From assembly GCA_036768485.1 (NCBI GenBank), contig JAVLUZ010000229.1, positions 1 through 64,000 of the forward strand: DNA of 64,000 nucleotides. Direction: 5' to 3'. Below the pieces are notes generated by a model. It saw only the letters and a list, made by a program, of their open reading frames with translations. It was not told the DNA's origin and searched no databases. The position numbers and the translations under genes were made by a program. The stretch is from Mermis nigrescens (lineage: Eukaryota; Nematoda; Enoplea; Mermithida; Mermithidae). Below are positions 8,607 to 20,378 of the stretch, one piece after another (position 1 is the first letter of the stretch; each line of letters opens with the position of its first letter).

Positions 8607-8999
8607 TCAGAATTTTAGTGACATAGATTGGTGATTCTGGCTTTGAACCCAATATCTATACTTAGACGGCTGATGATTATGATAATTTGGGCACAACAAA
8701 GAGCAATTGCAATTATTCCATGAGTGCAATTGACTATGTAGATGCGTGGCAAAATCATGTTTTGAATGTTGCGCGTTTTCATCTGATTTGCACTGCTTTA
8801 GCCGTTTATAACATTCTTCTTGCATGTGACCGTTTCTTTTACAGTATGTGCAATATTTATGCAATATATTTTTATGATTTTCAGAGCGGTTTGAGTGATT
8901 AATTGTTTTAGTGTGCAAGCAATCAGATTCAAAATTACTCGCTAAAGGCGCAGGTTCCTTAGGCAAAGCACCACCAGTAGGAGTGGCAATTGCCGGCAC
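8607..8999 (-). pseudogene. Gag nucleocapsid part with CCHC zinc knuckle (R1a)
   Basis: A 130-codon frame with the retroviral zinc knuckle CTYCKRNGHMQEEC near the middle. The preceding ATPTGGALPKEPAP-type stretch is shared with R1b (ATPTGGSLPNETAP). Frameshifts around 9000-9160 separate it from the capsid-like part. In R1b the same region is one longer frame (38672-39295). Confidence 0.75.
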
Positions 9000-9156
9000 A
9001 TAAGGTGTTAGCGCTTTTTTTGCTGCAAGCTGACAATTAGCATACTCTCCACATTCACAGTATGTAATAACTCATGCAAAAGAGCTTTGGGCGCTCACTG
9101 ATACGCTGCAGTAGAAATTTTGGGTAATAGACCACACTTTAGTTGATGCCTGAGCA

Positions 9157-9372
9157 TTAAATTAAATTGTGACAAGTCAACCCAATTTGGGGTGGCGCGC
9201 ACTTCATTTCATGATGAGTCGCAAGATAATGTGCTTGCAAAGATTCATTAGGCTCAACAAAGCAATCATATAAAGTATTGTGATCGAGTGGGCAAAATTC
9301 TGTGATCATAGCATACTTAGTTTTTGTATATGATTTATGCACTTCCGCAGGCAAAGCTTCATATAAACTCAA
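9157..9372 (-). pseudogene. Gag capsid-like fragment (R1a)
   Basis: Frame containing AEVHKSYTKTKYAMITEF and DHNTLYDCFVEPNESLQAHY, matching HKSYTKTKCAMIAEF of R1b gag (39295 side). Assigned only by this similarity and by its place between the gag N-terminal part and the zinc knuckle. Confidence 0.55.
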
Positions 9373-10172
9373 CGCATAATTGTCAAAAAATCATGACAAA
9401 AGTTCAGCTCTCTCGGCTTAATAGATTTATTCACATTTGCCAAACGTTCAAATTCAGTAAAATTTTACATATATCCGTTCTTTTGCCTTGAAAAGATTTC
9501 CTACTAGCAACTGCAATATGCATTTGCTGCCAAACACGGAGCACAATTAATGGCATCTGCAAAAGATGATAGCTCATCTGAGGATGAAGATGAATCTGAG
9601 TTATGGTGAGTGCAACGCGAGCAAGCGACGTGATGGTTTGTGCTGTGAATTATCAGATTCCTTGTCAGAAAAAGTGACGCAATGTCAATTTGGCGGTCAC
9701 AAATTTATACCATCATTCACTGGTAAAGAGTCACCATTAGGGAGTAATAAATTACTCTGTGGTGGTAAAATAGCATTCCCTGAATGTGAAGCATTCTGCA
9801 AGGGCACATATTCCGCATTGAGAGGAAAATATTTAAAGATGATTTAGACGGAATTTAAAGATGATTGACACATATTATTCACAGAATTAGGTACAAACTC
9901 AGCACATTGCTGATTTTACAACTGCTGTAAAATATGTGATGCATTAGGTACAAGCTCAGCAAATTGCTTATTTATTGACCAATGCAAAATGCCAGGCGAA
10001 AATCCTCCAGAAATGGGTTTTTGCAATTGCTGTGCGCCTATATGCAAAGGAATGGGTGCAAAATCAGCAGCTTGGCACTGTAATTCAACAGGAATGTCAT
10101 TAGTTATGTTTTTGTCAGGATTTAATTGCTGAGACTGAATTGCCTCTTTGGACCAGAAGACAAAACTGCAGG

Positions 10173-10697
10173 CTATAAATTATCAATTTCATCATTAATT
10201 TGACACATTTCTTGCAATTTTTTGAAATCAGACTGCTCAATAAGTGATGATAAAAGTGCATACTGAAGATTCATTTGCTGTATATTTTCGAGTAAATCAG
10301 AAAGAACTTGCTCAGAAATAAGTGGTTTAGGGCGATTTTCCTTATCACTTTGTTGCTGAGAAATGTTTCTTTCGATATCAAAAGCACAAATTGGCAATTT
10401 AGAACCATTTTCAAGGTTATCACATGGACAAAAATTAGGATCGTTATTAACGACCATTTTGTCAGAAAGCATTTTGCCAGATGCATCGACAGAGTTTCCA
10501 GTTCCTGTATGGACACTACCAGTTGTCGATTCGTCATCCAAAGGTATGATAACAGAAGTGTTATTCGCCATAAAGGGTGAATTAGTATTATTGTTTGTCA
10601 CAGAACTAGTTTGCTCGTTTTGCGGTTGATGCAGTGAATGAGGTGGTGGTGGCAATTTTTTAGCCAGAGGAGTACAAAGAATTTTCTTACCACCCAT
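10173..10697 (-). CDS. Gag N-terminal region (R1a), 174 codons
   Basis: An open frame starting MGGKKILCTPLAKKL, rich in Gln, Asn and Ser, with a likely amphipathic end (VLSDLLENIQQMNLQYALLSSLIE). The same start, MGGKKTLCTP, occurs in R1b at 52559, where Polinton P2 cuts the frame. Probably the matrix-like N-terminus of a gag polyprotein; the family is not recognised beyond that. The frame stops before the capsid-like part, so the polyprotein is broken. Confidence 0.5.
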   Translation of the reverse strand: MGGKKILCTPLAKKLPPPPHSLHQPQNEQTSSVTNNNTNSPFMANNTSVIIPLDDESTTGSVHTGTGNSVDASGKMLSDKMVVNNDPNFCPCDNLENGSKLPICAFDIERNISQQQSDKENRPKPLISEQVLSDLLENIQQMNLQYALLSSLIEQSDFKKLQEMCQINDEIDNL

Positions 10698-10989
10698 TTC
10701 AAAAATACGTTAGTTAAAAAAATTTTCACAAAAATCGGCTATCTCTGAATCCAAAAAAAATTTTCGAATCTGACCCCCCTAGAAAGCAGTTATTCAAAAA
10801 CGTAACAAGAAGTACACAAGAGAGGCAAAGAAAAAATTGTGTATGGCGAAAAAAAATCGATTAGTCACCTTAGGTATCGAGAAAAATACCAGTGACTTTG
10901 CCCCAAAAACACATAATGTTTGCAATGAACGCTTAACTTAATTGTGCACTGCCTCGGCGCAAACAATAGGACAAAAACATGGGCAAAAT

Positions 10990-11595
10990 ATTACACATAT
11001 TCAGATAGCCAAAATAAATATGTTTGGGTAGAAAAATATGTATGATTAATTAGGATGACTGACACCAGGTTGGTTGTCGAGAGCAACCTAATTGGACCTT
11101 CAATGTAAGTATACCTGCTTGTTGGTGAGTAAGTAATTGCAGTATGTACAGATAGCTAAACAGACATCATGCCCCTGAGGAGATACCTAACACACAAGAA
11201 CTACCTAAACAACAACAGACTATAGGCACCTATGGGGCTTACTTAAGTACCTGGCTAACCTTAGTGCTGGTCAGGTTGCTACGGCAATTTGCCTTTATTC
11301 AACCGCTTGACCCTCAATTTACTTACAACCTAAAATCTCCTCGGACCTAGTTTTGTCCGTACCTAGAGCGATTTAGGCGGCTACGCCCTAGATACCTACC
11401 ACAGCAGTAATCAAGTAACCCCGGAATTATCCCTAGGTCAGTTGACCTATTTTTGACCAAAATAATAATTATCGCAATTGTTTTGAGAGCTGGTTTTCTC
11501 AAAATACCTATGGTGAAAACTAATCGTTTTTTGGTTCCATTAAGGACAATGAACTATAAATACAACAACACAGAGCTCTAACCCGGGCAGTAATC
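10990..11595 (-). repeat. LTR-like block of R1a
   Basis: Closely similar to 52900-53400 and more distantly to 24960-25440. Shared landmarks are TTAGGCGGCTACGC, CCTAGGTCAGTTGAC and GAGCTCTAAC. It lies upstream of gag on the minus strand, as a 5' LTR would. The exact ends are not resolved: similarity to R1b runs on to 11957. Confidence 0.55.
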
Positions 11596-11957
11596 CTTTC
11601 TAAAAATTCTGTAATAGTTTTTATGATTTTTAGATCGAAAAGTTGGATGATCGAATTTTGGATATAGTGAAAAACTTGAAAGGTAAGTCACCTGAATTTT
11701 ACGACAAATTATCAAGTCAGGGCCGTCCACCAAATCGAAAACTGCTTGCAGTATAGTGCATTACAGGCAACTAATTTTTGACGTTTATATACACCAAAGA
11801 ATAAACAAAAAGAAGTCGTTTGAATAGACAAAATAACAGCTGTACAAGCTAAATGCAACTATACGGCAAAAACCATGGCCAAATAATAATAAGAATTAAG
11901 GGGGACGTGTAACAGAAAACAAAATTATGCTTATGACAATAATTTTAACCAATAAGA

Positions 11958-12859
11958 ATTTTACAATTTTTTCCCCATTGCATCTACTTTGCGAAAGCGA
12001 TTTTTTTATTGCAAAATAAATTCGCTCAACAGTTCCTTGGAATCTAATGGAAAAGTTTTTCCTAGACAGCTGATGATTTGAACTGTGAATAAGCAGGTCT
12101 TTTTTATCCACCAACTGATCTGCTGATTTCGGATAGCCAACCCAATGCACCTTAAGTTTTTCCACAAGCTCTTGAAGCACCTGAGACATTTATACCAAAA
12201 TTAAAATTAATTCATTTGACCTTTGGATTCTAAACTGGATAAATCTAACTGGATTAATTTTCAGCAATTTTTCAAATTTTTTCTCCTTAATTTAGCGTAA
12301 AGGATAGAAATGCAAATTCAAAATAATAATAATTTTTGTATTCATTACGAATCTTCAGAATTTTTAGAAAATTTCCAGATAATACTAACAAGTGTTGAAT
12401 CGCGAAAAGCGAATAAAAAAGTGGTGTTTTCTATCAGCTTGAACTAGTCATACGAATTCAATCGCCTTTGATGTTATTTATGGATATTATTATATATATT
12501 ATATTATATTATTTGTGGATGAGAAAAAAACTGGCGGGCGGTCTAAATTAGATATGAATGTACATAGGGATTAGGTAATTTCAGGAACATTACCCCAGGT
12601 AATTCTTGAAGCGAAAAAATTTTATCCACTTTTTTGCTCAAAATTGTTAAAAATTTAGGAACTTGTTGCAAAAATGTCGCACAGATCTGATTTAAAAGGT
12701 ATTCCTTCCTTACAAACACTTGCATATAAGGTGTGTTCTTATATAGCGTTTAAGGTCATTAAGTGATATACAGTTTGGATAGGTGTAGTAGTTGAAATAG
12801 TTAGTTGCAGAAATGCACATGAAGAGGTTAACAACACTCTTTAGACAATACATGTTCTG
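11958..12859. other. Spacer, nothing recognised
   Basis: AT-rich sequence between the R1a relic and the Harbinger element. A 97-codon minus-strand frame at 11896-12189 resembles nothing I know and straddles the R1a edge. A short TATA-type run lies near 12490. Confidence 0.5.
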
Positions 12860-13132
12860 GGCCCAGTTGCACCAACGACTTGTAACTGATAACTAGCTAC
12901 AAGCTAGTTTTTCCGCCGTCTTTACTAGTCTTGTTTAAACTGGTTGCACCAAAGTTCGCTAGTTACTAGTTACCAGATACTAGTTCCGAGTTTTTTACTA
13001 GTGTTGAAAAATCGGGTTGCACCACCTATTCATAAAACTAGTGGTGTATAACTAGTGATTTTATACTAGTTACGAGTCACGTTGGTAAACAGTCGATTAT
13101 CTACGCGGTTTTAATACATCAGTTTTAGAATT

Positions 13133-14421
13133 ATGCCAAAAATAATAAATTCGGAAAAATTAAAAGTTTTACTCTTAACGAAAATTGAGGAGAAAAAGGA
13201 AATTTTATTCGGAAAGTTCAGTGAATCGTTGACAAAAAACGATTGTTCTCGAGCCTGGGAAGCAGTTTTTGAGTTTGGCAAAAGCATCGGCTACAGCTTT
13301 TCATCCGACGCTACCTATGCTTACGTTTGCGACACTGTTTGGCCGAATATTTGAAAAGCAAGTATTGCAAAGAGAGATAAGTTACAAAGCACTGGTGAAG
13401 GGAATGAGGACAGCGGTTTGTCAGTAGTCGATGAGAAACTGATCAGCATAATTGGTTCGGAATCTGCTGCAGTTATCGGATTGTCAATTACGGAATCGAT
13501 GGATAAAGACGACAAATATTAGTCAGTTGATACTACAAAATATACCCCGGAACCGACCAAAGCCACTTTGAGGTAAGTTGATAATTGTAATTAACTTTTA
13601 ATCTAGGTACAGAAAACATACGTTTTTGTGTATGAGCGTTTTCACAGGTGCTTACAGTTACATAATGCACCACAATTTTTTTGGAATAAAAATGCTTATT
13701 ACGAATTTTTGGAATGATTCTTGGTCAAAAATGAAGGGACTTGAACATTTTAGAATTTCGGTTTGAAATTTTACTCATTTTTATGTTGTTAATATTTTGT
13801 GATCACCGAATTACGAGCGTGTTCATCGAAAACAATCGTTATTGAGCTTATTTTTGGCATTGTTGGAACTTTTTGGAATTTACAACTATTTGTTCTCACC
13901 AATCCCTTCCCCTTTGGAACTTTTTTACCACTCATATCTACTTTTAACTCCATCAAAATTCTGAATCACTAAGTACGTATTAAAAATTTATGGTGGCACC
14001 GTATTTATTCTAATAAACAGCGCCTCTAATAAACGGCGCAGCAAAAACACAATAAATACGGTATCTGGTTTTTGTTCATAATGGAATTTTTTCTTACAGT
14101 GCCTGTTTGGAAAACAAAATGACAAAGAAGCGTAATTATTCAGCGATCAACAATGAATCAAAGGATTGGACGGCGTCCAACGCAGAAGAAAAACGTAATT
14201 TGCAAATTGCCAACTTGAAATTATCTAACACCTATTTAGAGAAGAAAATCAAATTGGCAGAAACATTGGAATTTAAGGCTCAACTGGAAATACGTTTGTT
14301 GCAAAATCAACTCGGCGACAACAGTTCGCCAAATGTTTTGAGCCGAAGTGAAACTGCTCCTCCAAGCTACGGATGTAATTCCACAGATATGTCGGAAAAT
14401 ACGTATCAGTTTTTGTATTAA
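13133..14421 (+). pseudogene. Harbinger Myb/SANT-like accessory protein, two exons
   Basis: The DNA-binding partner that Harbinger transposases need for nuclear import and end recognition. Exon 1 (13133-13572) starts MPKIINSEKLKVLLLTKIE and has the Trp-rich trihelix pattern (SRAWEAVF, TVWPNI, IAKRDKLQSTGEG). It ends at a strong donor (GAG|GTAAGT, 13573). The acceptor TTTCTTACAG ends at 14099, and exon 2 (14100-14421) continues in phase with a charged coiled-coil stretch (NLQIANLKLSNTYLEKKIK). Two in-frame stops, TGA at 13352-13354 and TAG at 13520-13522, inactivate it. Splice phase and family pattern agree, so the gene model is firm even though it is broken. Confidence 0.8.
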
Positions 14422-14559
14422 GCTACGAAAGTTCATGTTTCTTGTTTTAAAACTTGTTTTAAAAAAATATTAAAAATAAAAAATTTTGGAAAATATATAG
14501 TACGTTTTTTCTGTTTATTGAAGTTAAATACTTCAGTGTGTTAAATAAAAACCTCGGTT

Positions 14560-16728
14560 TTACTGATTAAAAGTTTGAACAATAAGATTACAACGCTGAG
14601 GAGCATCACTCTGAACATTGACATTATCATCTTGATCATCATTAAATGGCATATCTTCCTGATTATAATCATCAACTGCTAATAAGATATTGTGAAAAAT
14701 GCAACATAGCTTTACAATTTCACCAGAAAATTCAGGCTTTAAACGTAAGAACTGTAGGCAGGCAAATCGTCTTTTTAAAATTCCAAACGAATTCTCGATA
14801 ATTAGACGGGTGCTTTTGTGAGCCCTATTGTAAGCTTTTTCATTATTAGTCATCTGTGTATCTAGTTTTAAAATCGGCGTAACAAGCCAGTCGTTGTTAG
14901 GATATCCAGAATCGCTCAATAACACTGCACCAGGTATGGGTCGCCAGCCTTCCTCAAATCGTCCTGAAATTTATTTTACCGGAAAATAAAATGAAATTAG
15001 TACAAAATAATAATTTTGCTCAATTATGTAGCATGAGAATTTGATAAAATACTTTGTGTTGACTGCACTTTATGCGGAAAAAAGTTATCAGTCCAACAGT
15101 AACATTTAAAATGAGTAAGAACTTGATGAAAACATGCCTTATGCAGTGTGACCAAGAAATATTCTGCCGCAGTATTTCATGAAAAACGCCATCAAAAAAC
15201 GTAGTCATTTAAAACATTATTATAACTTACTTAAAAACAAAACCCGGAAACATGTCCAAAAAATATGCAGACCTGCTTCTGCAAACAAAGCATAGAATTT
15301 AAATTATTTATCAGCAAACTTTAGCCCATTATACAAAATAAAAAAACTCGTAAAACGCACCACTTTTTTTAAAATACTTACCTACTCTAAAAGTACCAGG
15401 CTGACTTCCATTCACTGTTTTCCCCCAACGGACAGTTCCTGAAATTGGGAAATGGTCAAAAAATGTTTCTGTTGTGGAAAAACGTTCTTTAAAGCCATTA
15501 TTCTCCAGAAATGCCTTATAACTTTTTTGCATTTTTTGACGTTTCTAAGCGTGTAGAAACACTTTACAAAATTTGTTTCGGAAAATACGAGTTTTCAGCG
15601 AATTGTGAAGGTACCACACAAAGCCGATGCAAAGAGAAACCCATATGTTCCCATTTTTTTTTCGAATCGGGCCTTAAAATAAAACTCCCGGGCCCGTAGG
15701 CCCGGTCGATCACTGTCTATTGAACTAAAAATCGCATCGTTACAGGGCACTGTTTTTTTGTACGGGCGGGACAAAGATTTTAGGCTCCGTACAAAGATTT
15801 TTTGGGCTCTTTGTGCATGATACAAAGAAACTTATCGGAACAAAGGTCGAAAATACACAAAAAAACGCTAAAAAAGTGGAATGTACAAAGAAAAATTCCT
15901 CCGTACAAAGATATTTTTTTAACTTTTGTCATATACAAAGTAGCTCGTACAAAAAAAACCAGTGATCCTTTATAGAGTTATTAAAGGAGTGTTTTCTGGG
16001 CCACCCTGTATAAGTCTCTTTCATGAACTTGTATCAATCTTTCTTGCAACGTTGCTTGTGCGCAAAACGCGTGCATCATTAACGCTTCCGGGCCATTGCG
16101 AATTAACGTAATAGAATTTATAATCAGGACCGCAAATCATCATGCAATTCAAAGAATGGAAGCCTTTTTGATTAACGTATTGCGGTTCATTGATACTTGG
16201 TGATCTGATCGGTACGTGAGTGCCATCAATGCACCCAATGACGCATGGAAAGTTTGCTATTCGATAAAACTTATTCACAATAGTTTCGATATTTTGAGGC
16301 CATTTAATTATCTTATCAAAGTAATAATTATTCAGAATCGTTACAACTTTGTGTACTTTTTGCGAAACCGTTGATTTATGCGGCCCATGTGCATCCCCAA
16401 CAATTTGCATAAAGGATCAAGAGGCCAAATAACGAATACACAATAGCAGCTGCTCTTTTGGTTCCAATGGGAAATTTCTATCGCTATTAGCTGCTGAAAG
16501 ATGACCGGTTTCTTGAATGATCTCCGTGATTATATATTTTGAAAACCGAAATCTTTCAGAAAAATCGTCCAAATCAAAGTTAACTCGTGGTCTAAGTAGT
16601 CTCCTCCTCACGTCAATGTCTTCCACATCACTGTTGTCCGATGAATCCGAAATTGCATGCATTATCACGAAAAATAATCTACTAGTTACGCATAAACGGT
16701 GCCCTCCGGAATAGTAGAAAAAACCCAC
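14560..16728 (-). pseudogene. HARBI1-type DDE transposase (Harbinger nuclease)
   Basis: Reads leftward from 16728. The N-terminal part has a helix-turn-helix-like stretch (RFRFSKYIITEIIQETG). One in-frame TGA at 16417-16419 is followed in the same frame by the nuclease: QIVGDAHGPHKSTVSQ, then GCIDGTHVPIRSP (first Asp) and WPGSVNDARVLR (second Asp). A likely intron runs from 16028 to 14964 (GT donor; acceptor AAATTTCAG). The second exon has LLSDSGYPNND and KSTRLIIENSFGILKRRF with the catalytic Glu. Length and domain order fit the family. The only clear lesion is the TGA, so it died recently or is still rescued elsewhere. Confidence 0.85.
15376..15532 (-). CDS. Unrecognised short ORF inside the transposase intron, ends at a strong splice donor
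   Basis: A minus-strand frame (MQKSYKAFLENNGFKERF ... SGTVRWGKTVNGSQPGTFRVG) that runs into a near-perfect donor AG|GTAAGT (15381-15376). I do not recognise the protein. It could be an extra exon of the transposon or a captured exon; chance is also possible. Confidence 0.3.
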
Positions 16729-16990
16729 TTTTTATTAACAAGTTGGCAGAAAATAACTGGTATAACATTTTGGTGCAACTTAAGCTGATAAACTAGTCCA
16801 AAAAACGCTAGTTTAGGAGAACTAGTATACTCATTAAAAAACTACTTGTTAAAACTTTGGTGCAACCGGAATGACTAATGTTCTAGTTAAAGATTTACTT
16901 GTAAAAAATTTTGGTGCAACTCTAGTTACTGGTTTCCTTCAAACTTGTAGCTAGTTATGAGTTACAAGTCGTTGGTGCGACTGGGCCCTG

Positions 16991-17756
16991 GGGGTTATCG
17001 TGGTTTAACCCCCAGAATGGCAACTGTCTCCTCGCTACAATGGTTGCAATCCATCTCCCCCAGAATCGTCGATTTTTCAAAAATATTCGAAAATTCGTTG
17101 AAAAAGTGCTTTTTAATTGTTTTCAGCTAGCTATCTATTTGCTCAAAAGTCTCGAATTTTTGGCGCTTGGCACCAGAAACACATTTTATTTTTCCTCATA
17201 TTAATTTATCATAATTATACATGATACATGTAAAGTGCTTGAGCATCGGACCAATGAAAAATGTTTAGAAAATAATGCAACAATAAAGCCCATAGAGGTA
17301 AAATGTTCATGCTATAAGTGCTTAAAATTTACTAGCATACATGCTACTTTTAAAGGTAATTCATGTTCCCAGCCGCCCCTTCCTCCAAATGGGCATCTAA
17401 GTAAATTATACCAAATTGTGAACGTCCTGGAGACCAACACAATATATATATAGCATACGCACACATTAAACGGAACTGTGTACATATGGAAGGAATATTG
17501 ATTTTAAATTAAAAAAGACAATATAGAAAGGCAATAATGCCCGTTCGCATCAATTAATTAATTTTCATTAATTTTGATCAAGAAATGTAAGATTGTGGGT
17601 TATCTCTGAATAATTATGATTCGCTTGATAATATGATTTTTACAATACTTCTTAAAACAGAAATTTTTATGGAGGATCCTTTTTCAGCAAAATGCCTGAA
17701 AGTTTATCAATTTTTCTTATTTTTATTACAAGTCATCATATACATTTGTATATACG
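16991..17756. other. Spacer, nothing recognised
   Basis: AT-rich sequence right of the Harbinger element. A 72-codon plus-strand frame at 17235-17453 has no recognisable features. Confidence 0.5.
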
Positions 17757-18164
17757 CAGGCCCGTATTCATTATTCGACCAAGGAGGGGCGGACTTTATA
17801 TCAATTGATTCTGAATCGTTTGTTAATTTTAGCAATTTTTTTACCTTGATTTTTCCGAAATTTTCCAGCGCTTTGCGCCGGATAGTACTCATTAATTACA
17901 TTTACTGACTTTTTTAGCGTTCTAAAAATTTCATTTTAATATTAATAGAGTAATTATGTACAGAATATGGATTTTTATTTTCTACAATGATTGTGTGAGT
18001 ATGTTTTCGGTGCTTTGTGCTGATTTTTGCACTAAGTTTTTCGTAGAAAAGTTTTGAGATTTTTACCTCTTTCGGATCAGAAATAATTATATCCATCAAA
18101 AGACAAAAAACCAGATACTTTAAGATAAATGAACACCTGTTAGAAAATCCTGGATCCGCCACTG
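17757..18164. mobile_element. hAT-like non-autonomous relic (…ATCCGCCACTG end)
   Basis: It starts CAGGCCCGTATTCA and ends TGGATCCGCCACTG, resembling the ends of the well-bounded copy at 30146-30732 (…ATCCGCCACTG). Inside is the family's AGCGCTTTGCGCCGGA motif. I saw no target duplication, so limits are approximate. Confidence 0.5.
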
Positions 18165-18906
18165 AGAAAAATGTCATTTTTGTGATGGCGTTTCATGCAA
18201 AAGTATATAAGGCACTTATTAGAAGGTGCAAAGCCCGAAAATTGTATCATATCCTAGCAAAGAGACAATTTTTTAATCTTTTCCTGCATAATCTTACCTG
18301 TCAGAATTTTAGCATGACGGTCGTCCCTTACCTTAATTTTTTTGCTGTGTGTACACACTGGTTGCGAATTTTGAAACCAAAAAGACGAATTCTTAACGCT
18401 CAAAATTTTTCTTGAATCTCAGGAGCGTTTGTAGAGTTCTTCAATGTCTTCTGATTAAAAATATCACTCATATTAATTTTCTTTTCCTAGTTTAGTTCAA
18501 ACATAGCAGAATAATGGAAACAAAAAGTTCTAATCACTCAGGTCCGGTACTGGGTCTAGAGCTCTCGATTATAAGAGTAAAAGAACATGATTTTTCGAAT
18601 ACAATGAATAATAGAACCATCAAGAGGGTAGGTAGGTTTGTCCCTCTCCCAAAATTAGTTAGTCATCGAAATCATTACACAGCAGACTAACCAAACAGGC
18701 GTCTTTGTATCATAACTTTGCACATAAAATGATTAATCGCGCAAACTATAGACATAATTATCTCTTTTTTTCCATAGATTTTCACAAGTTTAAGCTTCAT
18801 GTTAATGAATTAGTGGTACAAGAGCCATTACACTTTTTATGTAGTGAATTCTAGGGTCGATGCGACACTCTTTAGAATTTTCATCCAACGCTGGACAGAT
18901 TAAAGC

Positions 18907-19284
18907 AGGGCGGAGGGCGGCCGCCCCTCATTGGCCGAAAATACTTGGCGAGTTAAAGAATGGATAAGTAATTTGCAATCAGTATTGGCCGTCATTGATC
19001 ATAATTTCTCAGATTTTTCAAAACGCTTAAATTTCGCTAATTTTCCAGCGCTTCACGCCATATTTTTGCTAAAATCAAATAATTTTTCCGCGCAAACTGT
19101 TCCAAAATTTTAAAATTTTCTAAAAAATTGTGACAAAAGCGATTGAAAATAAATGTAGACACTCGTAAAAGCCGAAAAAACGCTATTCAGTTTGTGAAGG
19201 GCATATTCTTTCAGACCTATTTCCGACTGTTTTTTGAAGAGTTGGGGTACCCGCTTAGAAAACTCTCAGTATCCGCTACTGCCT
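18907..19284. mobile_element. hAT-like non-autonomous relic
   Basis: It begins CAGGGCGGAGGGCGGCCGCC and ends TATCCGCTACTG, and has the internal TTTTCCAGCGCTTCACGCC motif of the same family. The GGCCGCCCC...GGC...AAAGAATGGATA start closely resembles 30160-30215. Flanking duplication is not convincing. Confidence 0.5.
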
Positions 19285-19619
19285 TAAACCGAAGTCGGTT
19301 GCCCTGCCTCATCCAGACAAAGTCAGAAAGGTTACGACAAATTTTATCAACAATCTTGTGTTTTTTTTGCACATTTTTAGATGTTTTTTCACCAAAAAAA
19401 AGTTGGAGGTCATCACCTCCCCTAAAATTGCCGATTAGCCCCACTCCGTAATCCGAGCCATGAAACGCATGGCTAGAGTCGTAAGCATGCATCAGTAGCA
19501 ACCAAATTCTAGGGGTATTGATGAAATTGCAAAAAGTCCTAAAAATTCAACTCTGAGATTTCATGCGGTCTTTCGGCTTCTTGTGGGTTTCCCCTTTCTA
19601 CATGAATGTATTCCATAAA

Positions 19620-20378
19620 GCAAAAAAAAATGCTCCGATGGAACAAAAAAGATGAATATACTTGGAATTGTGGATTATTATGGATGTAAAAGGAGGGGAC
19701 TAGGAAAAATCTACCTAAAGTCGGAAAATCTGCTAAAAATCACACTTTCTCTAAGCAACGCAAAAAATCGATGTATATTCTGCGGCCAACAGATTAAAAT
19801 AAATATTCAACCATAACAATGATTGAAACAGCAGCACGTTAGCTATGCAGTAGCTATGGGAAATGGTATTAAGTAAACTAACAGTCTTCCAAGCCAATTG
19901 AATGAAATAGCAAACATCGAAGACAATTGAAGACATGGTTGGTTAAAAACAGTAGGAAACACGTAAGTTGACTTGAAACAGACTTAATGTAGATACACTA
20001 GCATGCCCGAAACGATTGTGTGCACTAATCAATCGGCTCCTGCTTTGCTTGCTATAATGCTCATAACAAAACAAAACAACTTTAAATACAATACCTCTTA
20101 GTTTTCTATCAATCAGGTGCCAGCAATTTAAAAAAGTAACCTTGATAGATTACGTTTATACACTCTTATCTGAAACTTCGAACATTATTTAAAAAAGACA
20201 CTTTTTTAGAGGCCGCAGAATATACATCGATTTTTTGCGTTGCTTAGAGAAAGTGTGATTTTTAGCAGATTTTCCGACTTTAGGTAGATTTTTCCTAGTC
20301 CCCTCCTTTTACATCCATAATAATCCACAATTCCAAGTATATTCATCTTTTTTGTTCCATCGGAGCATTTTTCTTTGC
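19620..20378. mobile_element. Foldback element with 168-bp near-perfect terminal inverted repeats
   Basis: Left arm 19620-19787 and right arm 20211-20378 are reverse complements over 168 bp with about one mismatch (GCAAAAAAAAATGCTCCG against GCAAAGAAAAATGCTCCG). The 423-bp centre is not coding. It looks like a recent non-autonomous DNA transposon; I could not identify a target duplication. Confidence 0.85.

Larger units (their letters stand above)
8431..11957 (-). mobile_element. LTR-retrotransposon relic R1a (gag plus LTR-like sequence)
   Basis: It matches R1b (38383-40862 plus 52356-54022) along its length, so the two are copies of one element on the same strand. The gag reads on the minus strand: N-terminal part at 10697-10173, capsid-like part around 9372-9157, zinc knuckle at 8999-8607. 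Upstream of gag (higher coordinates) is LTR-like sequence at about 10990-11595. No reverse transcriptase or integrase is seen, so the pol region is missing or outside the copy. Confidence 0.75.
12860..16987. mobile_element. PIF/Harbinger DNA transposon with both genes
   Basis: A 4.1-kb element with terminal inverted repeats of about 45 bp beginning GGCCCAGTTGCACCAACG; at the right end the complement differs by a few bases (GGCCCAGTCGCACCAACG). CTG flanks both ends (12857-12859, 16988-16990), fitting the 3-bp duplication of this superfamily. Subterminal regions (12890-13080, 16740-16960) are full of CTAGTT/ACTAG motifs in both directions. Two convergent genes fill the middle: a Myb/SANT-like gene on plus and a HARBI1-type nuclease on minus. 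Both carry premature stops, so the copy is inactive. Confidence 0.9.

Noticed and set aside
17757..18164. Target duplication for this hAT relic
   Set aside because: Flanking octamers do not match, so I left the bounds approximate.
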